Source: Rhizobium sp. CCGE 510 (GTDB lineage Bacteria > Pseudomonadota > Alphaproteobacteria > Rhizobiales > Rhizobiaceae). From it: a stretch of 64,000 nt of DNA. The translations under genes and the position numbers were made by a program. This document shows positions 27,486 to 36,763 of the stretch, one piece after another (the stretch's first letter is position 1; every line of letters begins with the position of its first letter). The stretch is from positions 124,001-188,000 of the forward strand of contig NZ_AEYF01000044.1 of assembly GCF_000292525.1 (NCBI RefSeq). Reading direction: 5' to 3'. Under the pieces are notes generated by a model. The model searched no databases. It had not been told where the DNA came from and saw only the letters and a list, made by a program, of their open reading frames with translations.

Positions 27486-29299
27486 GCAGGCTCTGCGACG
27501 ATGCGGAAGCGCTCGATCAGCGCCATCAGCGTATCGGCTTCGCCGGCAAGCAGCCGGCTTGCCTGCGTCGTCTCGGCGACCATCGAGGCATTCTTCTGGG
27601 TCATCTGGTCCATGGCGTTGACCGAACCGTTGACCTCCTGCAAGGCGGCCGACTGATCGCGGCTTGCGGTGGCGATGGTTTCGACATGGCCGCTGATCGC
27701 GATGATCTCCTGGCTGATCGAGGCAAGGACGCTGCCGGTCTTCTGGACCAGTTCGGAGCCCACCGTCACTTCGCGGCTGGATGTCTCGATCAGCGACTTG
27801 ATCTCGCGCGCCGCATCGGCCGAACGCTGGGCGAGTTCGCGGACCTCATGGGCAACGACGGCAAACCCCTTGCCTGCCTCGCCGGCCCGGGCCGCCTCGA
27901 TGCCGGCATTCAGCGCCAGAAGATTGGTCTGGAAGGCGATGTCGTCGATCACCTCGATGATCTGCTCGATGCGCTGCGAAGCCTCTTCGATGCGGTCCAT
28001 GGCGGCGACGGCATCGCCGACGACGGCGCCGGAATTGTCGGCCGTCTTCTTGGTCGCGGCCACGACATTGTTGGCTTCGCGCGCACGCTCGGCGGAAGAG
28101 CGAACCGTGACGGTAATCTCCTCGACAGCCGCGGCGGTCTCCTCAAGGCTTGCCGCCTGTGCTTCGGTACGTTTCGAAAGTTCGCCGGCGGAGGCCGAGA
28201 CCGCGCCGCTGTTGCGCTGGATGGTCGAGGCGCTGTCGCGGATACCGGACAGCGTGTCCTGGAGCCGCAGGAGGGAGGCGTTGAAATCGACGCGCAGCTG
28301 CTCCAACCGGCCGACGAAGGGCGTGCCGATCGTTTGCGAGACATCGCCCTGCGACAGGCGTCCGAGGCCGGCGGCGAGCTGGCTGACGGCAAAGTCGATC
28401 TGGCCGTCGAGCGAGCGCTTGTCGGCATCGTTCCTGGCGCGTTCGGCATCGCTCAAAGAGCGCTGTTCGGCAGCCTGCGTTTCCAGGTCGCGCCTGGCGC
28501 GAGCGCTGTCGCGGAAAAGCGCCAAGGCCCGGCCGATGTCACCGAACTCGTTCTTCTTGGCGACACAGGGGATCGCTCCATCAAGATCGCCCGAGGAGAT
28601 CGAGTGAACGCTGGCGGTCAGCGCCTGCAGCGGCTTGACCGACAGGCGGATGGCATAGAAGGCGAGAACACCGACGATGAGCATGACGATGGCGCCGACG
28701 CCGAGAACCAGCATCTGCAGCTCATACATGCGCTGATAATAGACCTCCATCGGAATGCCGATGAAGAGAATGCCGACATTGGCGTTCGATGCATTCTTGA
28801 CGGGGAAGTAACCGGTCATGAATTTGCGGCCAAATAGCTCCGCCTGGCCGTAATAGGCTTCGCCCCTGGCAAGAACCGGCTGGGCGGGGTGCTCAGTGAT
28901 GAGCTTGGTGCCGACGGCGCGGTCGCCGTTTTCCTTCTTGACGTTGGTGGAGATGCGGACGTAGTCGCCGCCCTGCTTCTGGAAGATGGTGGCAACGCCG
29001 GCGATCGATTGCGCGGTGCGGTCGACCAGCGAATGATCGGCAAGGACCGGAATGGCGTCTTCGGTGACGGTCGAGAGCTGGTTGTCCCTCAGGTCGACCT
29101 TTGCCGCCAGATCGGCCGCGCCGTAGAGCACGGCCATCGCGCGGGTGGCGTCCTTCGCGTCGGAGACAGCCCCGTCCATGACATAGCGGCTCAGATTGTA
29201 ATAGGTGACGCCGACAATGGCGGCGGTGCTGATCGCCAGCAGAAACAGCGTGATCGCAACGATCTGACGGACGATCGATGTAGAGAAAAGGCGCAGCAT
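27458..29299 (-). CDS. Methyl-accepting chemotaxis protein (Cache sensor)
   Basis: A 613-aa transmembrane chemoreceptor. The first helix is at about 12-34 (VAITLFLLAISTAAIVGVTYY), followed by a periplasmic single-Cache-like domain to about 195. The second helix (about 198-217) leads to a HAMP domain (LSVKPLQALTASVHSISSGD) and a second HAMP-like region near 310. The cytoplasmic hairpin carries the highly conserved tip IAFQTNLLALNAGIEAARAGEAGKGFAVVA (written here only as a landmark, about 453-482). It lacks a C-terminal CheR/CheB tether pentapeptide. It is preceded by another receptor gene 146 bp upstream. The ligand is unknown. Confidence 0.92.
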   Translation of the reverse strand: MLRLFSTSIVRQIVAITLFLLAISTAAIVGVTYYNLSRYVMDGAVSDAKDATRAMAVLYGAADLAAKVDLRDNQLSTVTEDAIPVLADHSLVDRTAQSIAGVATIFQKQGGDYVRISTNVKKENGDRAVGTKLITEHPAQPVLARGEAYYGQAELFGRKFMTGYFPVKNASNANVGILFIGIPMEVYYQRMYELQMLVLGVGAIVMLIVGVLAFYAIRLSVKPLQALTASVHSISSGDLDGAIPCVAKKNEFGDIGRALALFRDSARARRDLETQAAEQRSLSDAERARNDADKRSLDGQIDFAVSQLAAGLGRLSQGDVSQTIGTPFVGRLEQLRVDFNASLLRLQDTLSGIRDSASTIQRNSGAVSASAGELSKRTEAQAASLEETAAAVEEITVTVRSSAERAREANNVVAATKKTADNSGAVVGDAVAAMDRIEEASQRIEQIIEVIDDIAFQTNLLALNAGIEAARAGEAGKGFAVVAHEVRELAQRSADAAREIKSLIETSSREVTVGSELVQKTGSVLASISQEIIAISGHVETIATASRDQSAALQEVNGSVNAMDQMTQKNASMVAETTQASRLLAGEADTLMALIERFRIVAEPAHLGARKVA

Positions 29300-29398
29300 G
29301 AAAACCCCCGGCAGAAGACCGCGGCTAAATTAGACGAAAAGCGTTAAGGAAAATTTTCCGTAAATCAGGGCTACGGCTGCCCCTATACGAAACGCAAA

Positions 29399-29422
29399 AA
29401 CGGCCCCGGAAGCCAGGGCCGT
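29399..29422 (-). terminator. Terminator between the two chemoreceptor genes
   Basis: Stem AACGGCCC...GGGCCGTT followed by TTTTTGCG on the minus strand, 24 bp after the stop of the 842-aa receptor. It separates the two receptor transcripts. Confidence 0.85.
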
Positions 29423-29445
29423 TCTCGTGTAGATGGGATCGACAA

Positions 29446-31974
29446 TCAGGCGGCGCGGTAGACCGGCGCGGCGGTCTCGCCGTCGATCTTGAACTGCTGG
29501 ATGAGACGCCGCAGCGAACCCGCCTCGTCGGCGAGTTCGCGGCTGGCAGCTGTCGTCTCTTCCACCATGGCGGCGTTCTGCTGCGTCATCTGGTCCATCT
29601 GATTGACCGTCGCGTTGACGCTCTGCAACGCATTGGACTGGTCGTGGCTGGCGCGGGCGATCATCTCGACATGCTGGCTGATCGTGACGATCTGAGCGCT
29701 GATCTTGGCGAGCACCGTGCCGGTCTCCTGGACGAATTGCGAGCCGGAACTGACCTCGTTGGTCGACTTGTTGATCAGGCCCTTGATCTCCTGCGCCGCG
29801 GCGGCCGAGCGCTGGGCCAGTTCGCGGACTTCCATGGCGACGACTGCAAAGCCCTTGCCGGCCTCGCCGGCGCGGGCCGCCTCGATGCCGGCATTCAGCG
29901 CCAGCAGATTGGTCTGGAAGGCGATCTCGTCAATGACGCCGATGATCTGCTCGATCTGGCGCGAGGCATCCTCGATGCGGCCCATCGCATCGATCGCATT
30001 GCTGACGACGACGGCGGAATCGTCGGCGCTGCGCTTGGCCTGTCGGACGATCTGGTCGGCGTCCTTGGCGCGTTCGGCCGACGAGCGGACCGTGACGGTG
30101 ATCTCATCGACGGCGGCCGCGGTCTCTTCGAGCGAGGCAGCCTGCTGCTCGGTGCGCTTGGAGAGATCCTCGGCCGACTGAGCCATCTGGTTGCCATTGC
30201 CCTGGATCAGTTCGACATTGTCGCGGATCTGGCTCATCGTCGCCTGCAGGCGCATCATCGAGCCATTGAAATCCTGGCGCAGCTGTTCGAGACGGCCGAT
30301 GAAGGGCGTCTCGATCGTCGTCGAGATATCGCCCTGCGACATGCGTTCGAGGCCGGCAGCGAGCGCGTTGACGGCGAATTCGATCTGGCGATCCATCTCG
30401 CGCTTGTCGGCGTCGTTGCGCTGGCGCTCATGTTCGGCGGCGGCGCGTTCCTCATCGCTCTGCTCTTCGATGCGGATCTTCGAAATGGCATTTTCCTTGA
30501 AGATGCCGAGGGCGCGGGCCATGTCGCCGATTTCATCGTGACGCTGCTCGCCGGAGATGCTGGTCTCCAGCGCCCCTTCGGCGATACGGCGCATGGCGGC
30601 GGTGATCTGGCTGATCGGGCGCTGCAGCGTCAGAACCAGGGCGATGCCGCCGAGGATCGACAGGAGGATGCCAAGACCGGTGGTGATGACGGAGATGCCG
30701 TTTGCCTGGGTGCGCTCGGTACCGGCCGTCTGCTTCTGCAGTTCGGCGAAATCGGTGAGCTTGTTCCAGATCTGGTCGAGCTCCTGGCGAGCAGCGGCAT
30801 AGGCCGTGACGCGCTCGCCGATCGTATCGACGATCTTCGAGCCGCCGCCGGAGATGGCGTCGAGTGCGGGCTGGATTGCGCCGGATATGCCTTCGGCAAA
30901 GCCCATGCCCTTGGCGCTGGTGGTCAGCACCTGCATGTCCTTGCCGAGCGTGCCGGCCTGCTGCTGCAGACGCACGAGATTTTCCTTGCTCGAGCTGGCG
31001 AGGAAATCGGAAAGGACGATCTGCAGCGCATAGACGGAATTTTCGAGGCGGCGTGTATCCTGAAGGACAGAGTTGGTCTGGCCGATGCGGCCCTCAAGCT
31101 CGGCAAAACGCTGTGTAGCCTCGCGCATTTTCTGCGTCGCGGTCAGCTGCGTATAGGTTGATGTCTGCCGGAAGCGCGACACGAGACGGCCGAGTTCGGC
31201 GATATTCTCGTCGGTCGGAGCGGGGATCGCAGTGATTGCCTTGATACTGTCGATGGTCGCGGCCAGCGCGTCGATGACGTTCTTCTGATTGGTCGGAACC
31301 GAGATGGCGATCAGGCGCTGCGATTTGACGATCGCAGGCATCTGTTCGTTGATGTAGGCGATCTTTTCCGGCGGCGTCTGCGGCTTGCTGTAGCCGCTGG
31401 CGACCGTGCCGAGGAAATCGCCGCCCTTCAGCAGGCGGTCGGCGGTGCGCAGCGTGATGGTCGCCGCACCCTCGTCGTTCTGAAGCGCAGTCTGCAATTC
31501 CTCGGCCTGGTAGGAGACCGTGAAGCGGGTGCTGATCAGGCTCTTCTGCGCCGCGTCGATCTGCTCATGCAGCGCCTGCTCCTGCTCATGCAGGCCCCAG
31601 AGCTTGCCGACGACGCCTGAAATGTCCTTGGTGCGGCGCGCTGCTTCGGCAAGGCTGTCGCGGCCGGCGGCCTCTTCACCAACCTGGTTCAGCGTCTGTT
31701 CTAGCACGCCCTGCTGGGTCGTCAGATCGGTGAGCAGCTTGTCGCGTGCCTGCTGGCTGGTGACGCGCAGGAAGTCGTCCATCGAACCGTAGAGATCCTT
31801 GAAGCCGCTCAGCGACTGCAGCACGCTGTTGGATATTTCCATGCGGCCCTGAAGCAGTCCCGAAGCGTAGAGGCCCGTCAGGCCCACCGCCGAAATGGTG
31901 ACGACGAAAGGCAGAACGAAGATCAGGACCTTCGTCTTGATCCTGAAGCGGGAAAGAATCTTGTCAATCAACAT
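29446..31974 (-). CDS. Methyl-accepting chemotaxis protein with large helical sensor domain
   Basis: An 842-aa chemoreceptor. An N-terminal helix (about 17-36, LIFVLPFVVTISAVGLTGLY) is followed by an unusually long periplasmic region (about 37-420). That region is almost entirely alpha-helical with coiled-coil character (LEQTLNQVGEEAAGRDSLAEA), like helical-bimodular (HBM) sensors. A second membrane helix (about 425-450), a HAMP domain and the methyl-accepting signalling hairpin follow, nearly identical in its tip to the neighbouring 613-aa receptor. There is no CheR-binding pentapeptide (ends ETAAPVYRAA). HBM sensors often bind organic acids; that is only a family hint. Confidence 0.9.
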   Translation of the reverse strand: MLIDKILSRFRIKTKVLIFVLPFVVTISAVGLTGLYASGLLQGRMEISNSVLQSLSGFKDLYGSMDDFLRVTSQQARDKLLTDLTTQQGVLEQTLNQVGEEAAGRDSLAEAARRTKDISGVVGKLWGLHEQEQALHEQIDAAQKSLISTRFTVSYQAEELQTALQNDEGAATITLRTADRLLKGGDFLGTVASGYSKPQTPPEKIAYINEQMPAIVKSQRLIAISVPTNQKNVIDALAATIDSIKAITAIPAPTDENIAELGRLVSRFRQTSTYTQLTATQKMREATQRFAELEGRIGQTNSVLQDTRRLENSVYALQIVLSDFLASSSKENLVRLQQQAGTLGKDMQVLTTSAKGMGFAEGISGAIQPALDAISGGGSKIVDTIGERVTAYAAARQELDQIWNKLTDFAELQKQTAGTERTQANGISVITTGLGILLSILGGIALVLTLQRPISQITAAMRRIAEGALETSISGEQRHDEIGDMARALGIFKENAISKIRIEEQSDEERAAAEHERQRNDADKREMDRQIEFAVNALAAGLERMSQGDISTTIETPFIGRLEQLRQDFNGSMMRLQATMSQIRDNVELIQGNGNQMAQSAEDLSKRTEQQAASLEETAAAVDEITVTVRSSAERAKDADQIVRQAKRSADDSAVVVSNAIDAMGRIEDASRQIEQIIGVIDEIAFQTNLLALNAGIEAARAGEAGKGFAVVAMEVRELAQRSAAAAQEIKGLINKSTNEVSSGSQFVQETGTVLAKISAQIVTISQHVEMIARASHDQSNALQSVNATVNQMDQMTQQNAAMVEETTAASRELADEAGSLRRLIQQFKIDGETAAPVYRAA

Positions 31975-32287
31975 GGCGTTCCGGGCCTTTCATACACCAC
32001 TCCTCCCGCAGGCGGCCATTGGGCGCCAGCCGGGTGCACATCGAGCTGTTCTTAATTTACATTGGGGAACCTGGAAGCCAGGCGGCAGTCATTGCCAGTT
32101 CATGTCCAAACAACTTGGAGATGCCCAAATATTCGCGGGCAATTGTGTCAGATTAGATATTAATTTTCGGATAAGTTGCGACGGCGGGTTAAGCCAAGGC
32201 AGTGAAATAGTTGCAATTTTGTAAGCCGTGACGCCGCAGGGCGGCAATCAACATGCCGCAATGTTCTTCCAAGGCCTGAAGACAGGA
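31975..32287. other. Intergenic region upstream of the 842-aa receptor
   Basis: About 310 bp with no supported gene, repeat or RNA. It contains the receptor promoter on the minus strand and an AT-rich stretch around 32140-32220. Short plus-strand open frames here have no SD. Confidence 0.4.
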
Positions 32288-32431
32288 TCAGATGAAGTGC
32301 GAGAGCAGCAGCGCGAGGCTTGCGGCGGTGGCGCCGGCTGCCAGCATCAGATAACGCAGGGTGACCATGCGGGCATCAGGCTTTGCCTCGGCAATTGCGA
32401 TGGCGCGGGCGCGTCGTGTGTTTCTGGTCAT
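32288..32431 (-). CDS. 47-aa small membrane protein
   Basis: A small ORF not captured by longer frames, starting MTRNTRRARAIAIAEAKPD. A basic amphipathic N-terminus precedes one hydrophobic helix (about 25-44, LRYLMLAAGATAASLALLLS). GTGAGG lies eight bases before the ATG. Codon third positions are GC-rich as in host genes. It stands alone between the receptor and the YhiN-like flavoprotein, on the same strand as both. Function unknown; single-helix small membrane proteins of this kind often escape annotation. Confidence 0.55.
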   Translation of the reverse strand: MTRNTRRARAIAIAEAKPDARMVTLRYLMLAAGATAASLALLLSHFI

Positions 32432-32576
32432 GCTGGAAACCTCACTTCTGTCTGACACAACAATCCAACAAAACGGCTTGCTGGTAAAGCTTATTTAGGA
32501 ACAGCTTTGCAGACCGCCAATTGAGACAGGATGGCGCACCTCTATTAAGAAGTTTTGAATCGGCATCTTCAATACG

Positions 32577-33797
32577 TTACGCGCATTCGCCGGCGGCAAA
32601 TCCTGAGGCCCAGGCCCATTGGAAATTATAGCCGCCGAGCCAGCCGGTGACGTCGACGCATTCGCCGACGAAATAGAGCCCGGGCACGGTTTTTGCTTCC
32701 ATGCTGCGGGAATCGAGCGCTACCGTGTCGATACCACCGAGCGTCACTTCGGCGGTGCGGTAACCTTCCGAGCCGGACGGCTTGACCGCAAAGGTCTGAG
32801 CGCTCGCGGCAAGGCGCAGCAGCGCCTTATCAGGCAGATCGGCCATGTTGCCGGAGATTTTCTCGCGCTCGACGAGAAACTGGGCCAGCCGTTTCGGCAG
32901 GATGTCGCCAAGCGCCGTCTGCGGCGACTGGCGGCCGTTGCGCTGCTTTGCCGTCTTCAGATGTGCTGCAATGTCGATATCCGGCTCGATCGAAACGACG
33001 ATCTCGTCGCCTTCGCGCCAGTAGGAGGAGATCTGCAGGATGGCGGGTCCACTGAGGCCCCGATGGGTGAACAGCAGCGCCTCGCGGAAGGCGGTCCGGC
33101 CATGGCGGATTTCGGCCGGGGCTGAAATGCCGGCGAGCGGGGCGATGGCCTCGAGCAGGCCTGGATCGAGCGTCAGCGGCACGAGGCCGGGGCGGGTTTC
33201 AAGCACGGCCAAGCCGAACTGTTCGGCAAGGCGATAGGCAAAGCCGGTGGCGCCCATCTTCGGGATCGACTTGCCGCCGGTGGCGACGATCAGCGACGAT
33301 GCTTCAAAGCTATCATCACTGGTCGAGACGCGAAAACCCGCCTCCACCCTTTCGACGGCCGATATCGCGGTGCCAAGATGCAGCTGTACGCCGGCGCTGC
33401 GCATTTCAGCGAGCAGCATGCGGATGACGTCTTTGGCACTATCGTCGCAGAAAAGCTGGCCCAACGTCTTTTCGTGCCAGGCAATGCCGTGCCGGTCGAT
33501 CATGGCGATGAAATCGGCGGGCGTGAAACGAGCAAGCGCCGACTTGCAGAAATGCGGGTTGGCAGAGAGGAAATTCTTCGGTCCGGCATGGATATTGGTG
33601 AAATTGCAGCGGCCGCCGCCCGATATGCGGATCTTCTCGCCAGGCGCCCTCGCATGGTCGAGGATCGCGACCGAACGGCCGCGTTTTCCAGCCCGGATAG
33701 CGGCCATCATGCCCGCCGCCCCGGCGCCGATGACGATGACGTCGCTTTTGCGCTGCAAACCCGTTTCCCCGATCAAGACAGCGTCTTCTTTTTCCAT
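32577..33797 (-). CDS. HI0933/YhiN-family NAD(P)/FAD-dependent flavoprotein
   Basis: A 406-aa flavoprotein. The dinucleotide-binding fingerprint IVIGAGAAGMMAAIRAGKRG (about 22-41) is followed by the family-specific KIRISGGGRCNFTN (about 56-69), which defines HI0933-like proteins. The C-terminal GLYFVGECVDVTGWLGGYNFQ closes the FAD site. The reaction is unknown; the family is annotated as aminoacetone oxidase or NAD(P)-dependent oxidoreductase. The ATG at 33797 is used; a TTG directly before it gives only one extra residue. It is divergent from the glutamine synthetase homologue (87 bp). Confidence 0.88.
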   Translation of the reverse strand: MEKEDAVLIGETGLQRKSDVIVIGAGAAGMMAAIRAGKRGRSVAILDHARAPGEKIRISGGGRCNFTNIHAGPKNFLSANPHFCKSALARFTPADFIAMIDRHGIAWHEKTLGQLFCDDSAKDVIRMLLAEMRSAGVQLHLGTAISAVERVEAGFRVSTSDDSFEASSLIVATGGKSIPKMGATGFAYRLAEQFGLAVLETRPGLVPLTLDPGLLEAIAPLAGISAPAEIRHGRTAFREALLFTHRGLSGPAILQISSYWREGDEIVVSIEPDIDIAAHLKTAKQRNGRQSPQTALGDILPKRLAQFLVEREKISGNMADLPDKALLRLAASAQTFAVKPSGSEGYRTAEVTLGGIDTVALDSRSMEAKTVPGLYFVGECVDVTGWLGGYNFQWAWASGFAAGECA

Positions 33798-33884
33798 CAA
33801 AGGGCGAAAGTCAACGTTCTCAACCTCTCGCCAATTGTTAAAGTCCGGTTATGATGGCGCCACGATCAACCAGACCGGTGTGTC

Positions 33885-35321
33885 ATGTCCCCAAAAAAGA
33901 CGACGCTGAAACCTGCCAAAAACGTACCCGCCTCGAAGAAAACTCCCCCGGACCCGGGATCCCTGCGCGGCGTTGCGAACTGGAAGGAAGCAGCGCGGTG
34001 GCTGAGGGACAGGGGCATCGAAGACATCGAATGCATCACCCCGGATCTTGCCGGCGTTCCGCGCGGCAAGATGATGCCGAGCTCGAAATTCACCTCGAAC
34101 ACATCGCTGGCGCTGCCTTCGGCGATCTACCGGCACACGATTTCGGGCGAGTACCCGGAGGAGACGGAGAGCTTCCGTTACGAGCCACGCGACAGCGACC
34201 TGAAGCTGATGCCCGACCTTTCGACGCTTTCGGTCGTGCCCTGGGAGACCGACCCGACGGCGCAGGTGATCTGCGACATCGTCGATTCCGACGGCGGCGA
34301 AGTGCCCTATACGCCGCGCAACGTGCTGAAACGTATTTTGAGCCTCTATCACGACCGCGGCTGGAAGCCGATCGTGGCGCCGGAGATCGAATTCTACCTG
34401 GTCGCCAAGAATGACGACCCCGACTATCCGCTGCACCCGCCCAAGGGCCGGTCCGGCCGCTCGATCCTCGGCGGCCAGGGCTATTCGATCGCCGGGATCA
34501 ACGAATTCGACGAACTGATCGACGACATCTACCATTTCTCGGAGAAGCAGGGCCTCGAGATCGATACGCTGATCCATGAAGAGGGGCCGGCGCAGCTCGA
34601 GATCAACCTGCGCCACGGCAATCCGATCGAACTTGCCGACCAGGTGTTCCTGTTCAAACGGACGATCCGCGAGGCGGCGCTGAAGCACGACATCTATGCG
34701 ACCTTCATGGCCAAGCCGATGCAGGCCCAGCCGGGTTCGGCGATGCATATCCATCAATCGGTGGTCAACATCGAGACGGGCAAGAACGTCTTCTCCAATG
34801 CGGACGGATCGGCTTCGAAGGAATTCTTCCATTTCATCGGCGGCATGCAGAAATTCGTGCCGAGCGCGATGGCGATGCTGGCGCCCTATGTGAATTCCTA
34901 CCGGCGGCTGCAGCCTGACATGTCCTGCCCGGTCAACAATGCCTGGGGTTACGACAACCGGACGACGGCCTTCCGCGTTCCGGTTTCTGATCCGCAGGCG
35001 CGGCGCGTCGAAAACCGGCTGCCGAGTTCGGACGCCAATCCCTATCTAGCGCTTGCCGCCTCGCTCGCCGCCGGCCTGCTCGGCATCCAGAAGCAGATCG
35101 AGCCGACGGCGCCGACGGAGGATTCGGCCAATGAAGGCTCGATCGATCTGCCGCGTGGCTTGCTGGAAGCCGTGGCGCTGCTCGAGGAGGAACCCGCCTT
35201 CGAGGAGATTTTCGGCAAGCAGTTCATCGGCCTCTATGCCGGCGTCAAGCGCGGCGAGTTCGAGACCTTCATGCAGGTGATCAGCCCCTGGGAGCGGGAA
35301 TTCCTTCTGCTCAACGTGTGA
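33885..35321 (+). CDS. Glutamine synthetase family protein (gamma-glutamylputrescine synthetase type)
   Basis: A 478-aa glutamine-synthetase homologue. The catalytic beta-grasp and Gln-synt_C domains are intact: metal/ATP motifs APEIEFYL, EEGPAQLEINLRHG, GSAMHIHQS and NRLPSSDANPYLAL are visible. The basic Lys/Pro N-terminus (first 25 residues) is non-conserved. Genes of this type next to an FAD amine oxidase usually belong to PuuA-like gamma-glutamylation of putrescine or other amines, ATP-dependent and cytoplasmic. That fits the following gene and the pot transporter elsewhere in the window, but true amine specificity is inferred. Not GlnA: no adenylylation-site NLYDLPPEE motif. Confidence 0.85.
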   Translation: MSPKKTTLKPAKNVPASKKTPPDPGSLRGVANWKEAARWLRDRGIEDIECITPDLAGVPRGKMMPSSKFTSNTSLALPSAIYRHTISGEYPEETESFRYEPRDSDLKLMPDLSTLSVVPWETDPTAQVICDIVDSDGGEVPYTPRNVLKRILSLYHDRGWKPIVAPEIEFYLVAKNDDPDYPLHPPKGRSGRSILGGQGYSIAGINEFDELIDDIYHFSEKQGLEIDTLIHEEGPAQLEINLRHGNPIELADQVFLFKRTIREAALKHDIYATFMAKPMQAQPGSAMHIHQSVVNIETGKNVFSNADGSASKEFFHFIGGMQKFVPSAMAMLAPYVNSYRRLQPDMSCPVNNAWGYDNRTTAFRVPVSDPQARRVENRLPSSDANPYLALAASLAAGLLGIQKQIEPTAPTEDSANEGSIDLPRGLLEAVALLEEEPAFEEIFGKQFIGLYAGVKRGEFETFMQVISPWEREFLLLNV

Positions 35322-35330
35322 GGGAGCGTC

Positions 35331-36629
35331 ATGGCATCCAAGGAGATGTGGCAGAGCCCGATCTCGCCGGGGCTATCCTGGTATCAGGCAACCATCGGGG
35401 AGCGGCCCACCTATGCCGCCCTCGACGGCTCGAGAATAGCAGACGTCGCCGTCATCGGCGGCGGCTATACCGGCCTGCAGGCCGCCTATAATCTTGCCAA
35501 GGCAGGCGTTTCGGTGGTGCTGATCGAGGCCTGCCGCTTCGGTGACGGGGCATCCGGACGCAATGGCGGCCAACTTGGCACCGGCCAGCGATGGTGGCCG
35601 GAAGAACTCGAGGAGAAAATCGGCTACGAGCGCTCGAAGGCGCTGTTTGATCTTGCCGAGGCGGCCAAGCGCCATCTGATCGATTTCGCCCGCGAGCACC
35701 AGATCGAGATCGACTATGTGCCCGGCCAGCTCAACGTCGCGCACAAGGCGAGTTATAAACGCGCCTATTACGAAAATGCCGAGATCGCCGCGCTGCGTTA
35801 CGACTATCCGCACATCAGCTTCATGGACGAGAAGGAAACGCAGGAGCGGCTCGGCTCGAAGCGTTTTCATTGCGGCGTGCGCGATGTCGGCACCGGCCAT
35901 ATCCATCCGCTGAAGCTGCTGGTCGGTCTGGCGAGGGTCGCCGCCAATGCCGGTGCTTCGATCTACGAGATGACCGCGGCAAAGGCGATCCGCCAGGGCG
36001 GCGGCAAGGTGACGATCGAAACCGAACGAGGAACGATCACAGCCGACCGGGCGCTGATCGCCTGCGACGGCCATATCGACGGCCTCGAACCGGTGACGGC
36101 AAGGCATGTCATGCCGATCCGCTCCTTCATCGGTGCTACAGCTCCGCTCGATGGGCATCCCGATGTCCTGCCGGGCGGCGAGGCCGTGGCCGATTCGCGC
36201 TTCGTCGTGCGCTACTTCCGCAAATTCGGCGACGGCCGGCTGCTGTTTGGCGGACGCGAGGCCTATACGTCGGACAATCCGAAGGACATTTCCGAGCACA
36301 TCCGCCGGCAGATCGCCGAGATCTATCCCGCCCTGAAGGACATCGACATCACCCATGCCTGGGGCGGCAGCGTCGGCATCACCATGCCGCGCCAGCCCTT
36401 CGTGCGCGAGGTCATGCCCGGCGTCATCTCGATTGGCGGTTATTCCGGCCATGGCGTCATGCTGTCAAATTACTGTGGCAAGCTCTATGCGGAAACGGTG
36501 CTTGGAAAATCCGGCGATCTCGACCTCTTCACATCGCTCGATATTCCCGCTTTTCCCGGCGGTGCCAGCATGCGGGCGCCGTTGCTTTTCCTCGCCTTGT
36601 CGTGGTTTGCGCTTCGCGACAAATTTTAG
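35331..36629 (+). CDS. FAD-dependent oxidoreductase (PuuB/gamma-glutamylputrescine oxidase-like)
   Basis: A 432-aa DAO-family flavoprotein with the fingerprint DVAVIGGGYTGLQAAYNLAK (about 38-57) and the FGDGASGRNGGQLGTGQRW segment typical of PuuB/OrdL. The C-terminal GVISIGGYSGHGVMLSNYCGK completes the FAD-binding fold. It would oxidise an amine or gamma-glutamyl amine to an aldehyde with release of H2O2. It starts 9 bp after the glutamine synthetase homologue (SD GAGGGA), so both act in one pathway. PuuB in particular is a best guess; GlpO-like oxidases share the fold. Confidence 0.85.
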   Translation: MASKEMWQSPISPGLSWYQATIGERPTYAALDGSRIADVAVIGGGYTGLQAAYNLAKAGVSVVLIEACRFGDGASGRNGGQLGTGQRWWPEELEEKIGYERSKALFDLAEAAKRHLIDFAREHQIEIDYVPGQLNVAHKASYKRAYYENAEIAALRYDYPHISFMDEKETQERLGSKRFHCGVRDVGTGHIHPLKLLVGLARVAANAGASIYEMTAAKAIRQGGGKVTIETERGTITADRALIACDGHIDGLEPVTARHVMPIRSFIGATAPLDGHPDVLPGGEAVADSRFVVRYFRKFGDGRLLFGGREAYTSDNPKDISEHIRRQIAEIYPALKDIDITHAWGGSVGITMPRQPFVREVMPGVISIGGYSGHGVMLSNYCGKLYAETVLGKSGDLDLFTSLDIPAFPGGASMRAPLLFLALSWFALRDKF

Positions 36630-36763
36630 TCCGATTGCGGATTTCCTCTTGCCGAAATTCGCTCTAAAACCGGTGCCTGAGAAATTCATTGCACCGCACA
36701 CTGGCTTTTTTAAATCGATTAGATTAAAAGGGCCGCCAACCAGCCTGATTGAGAGACAAGCTC

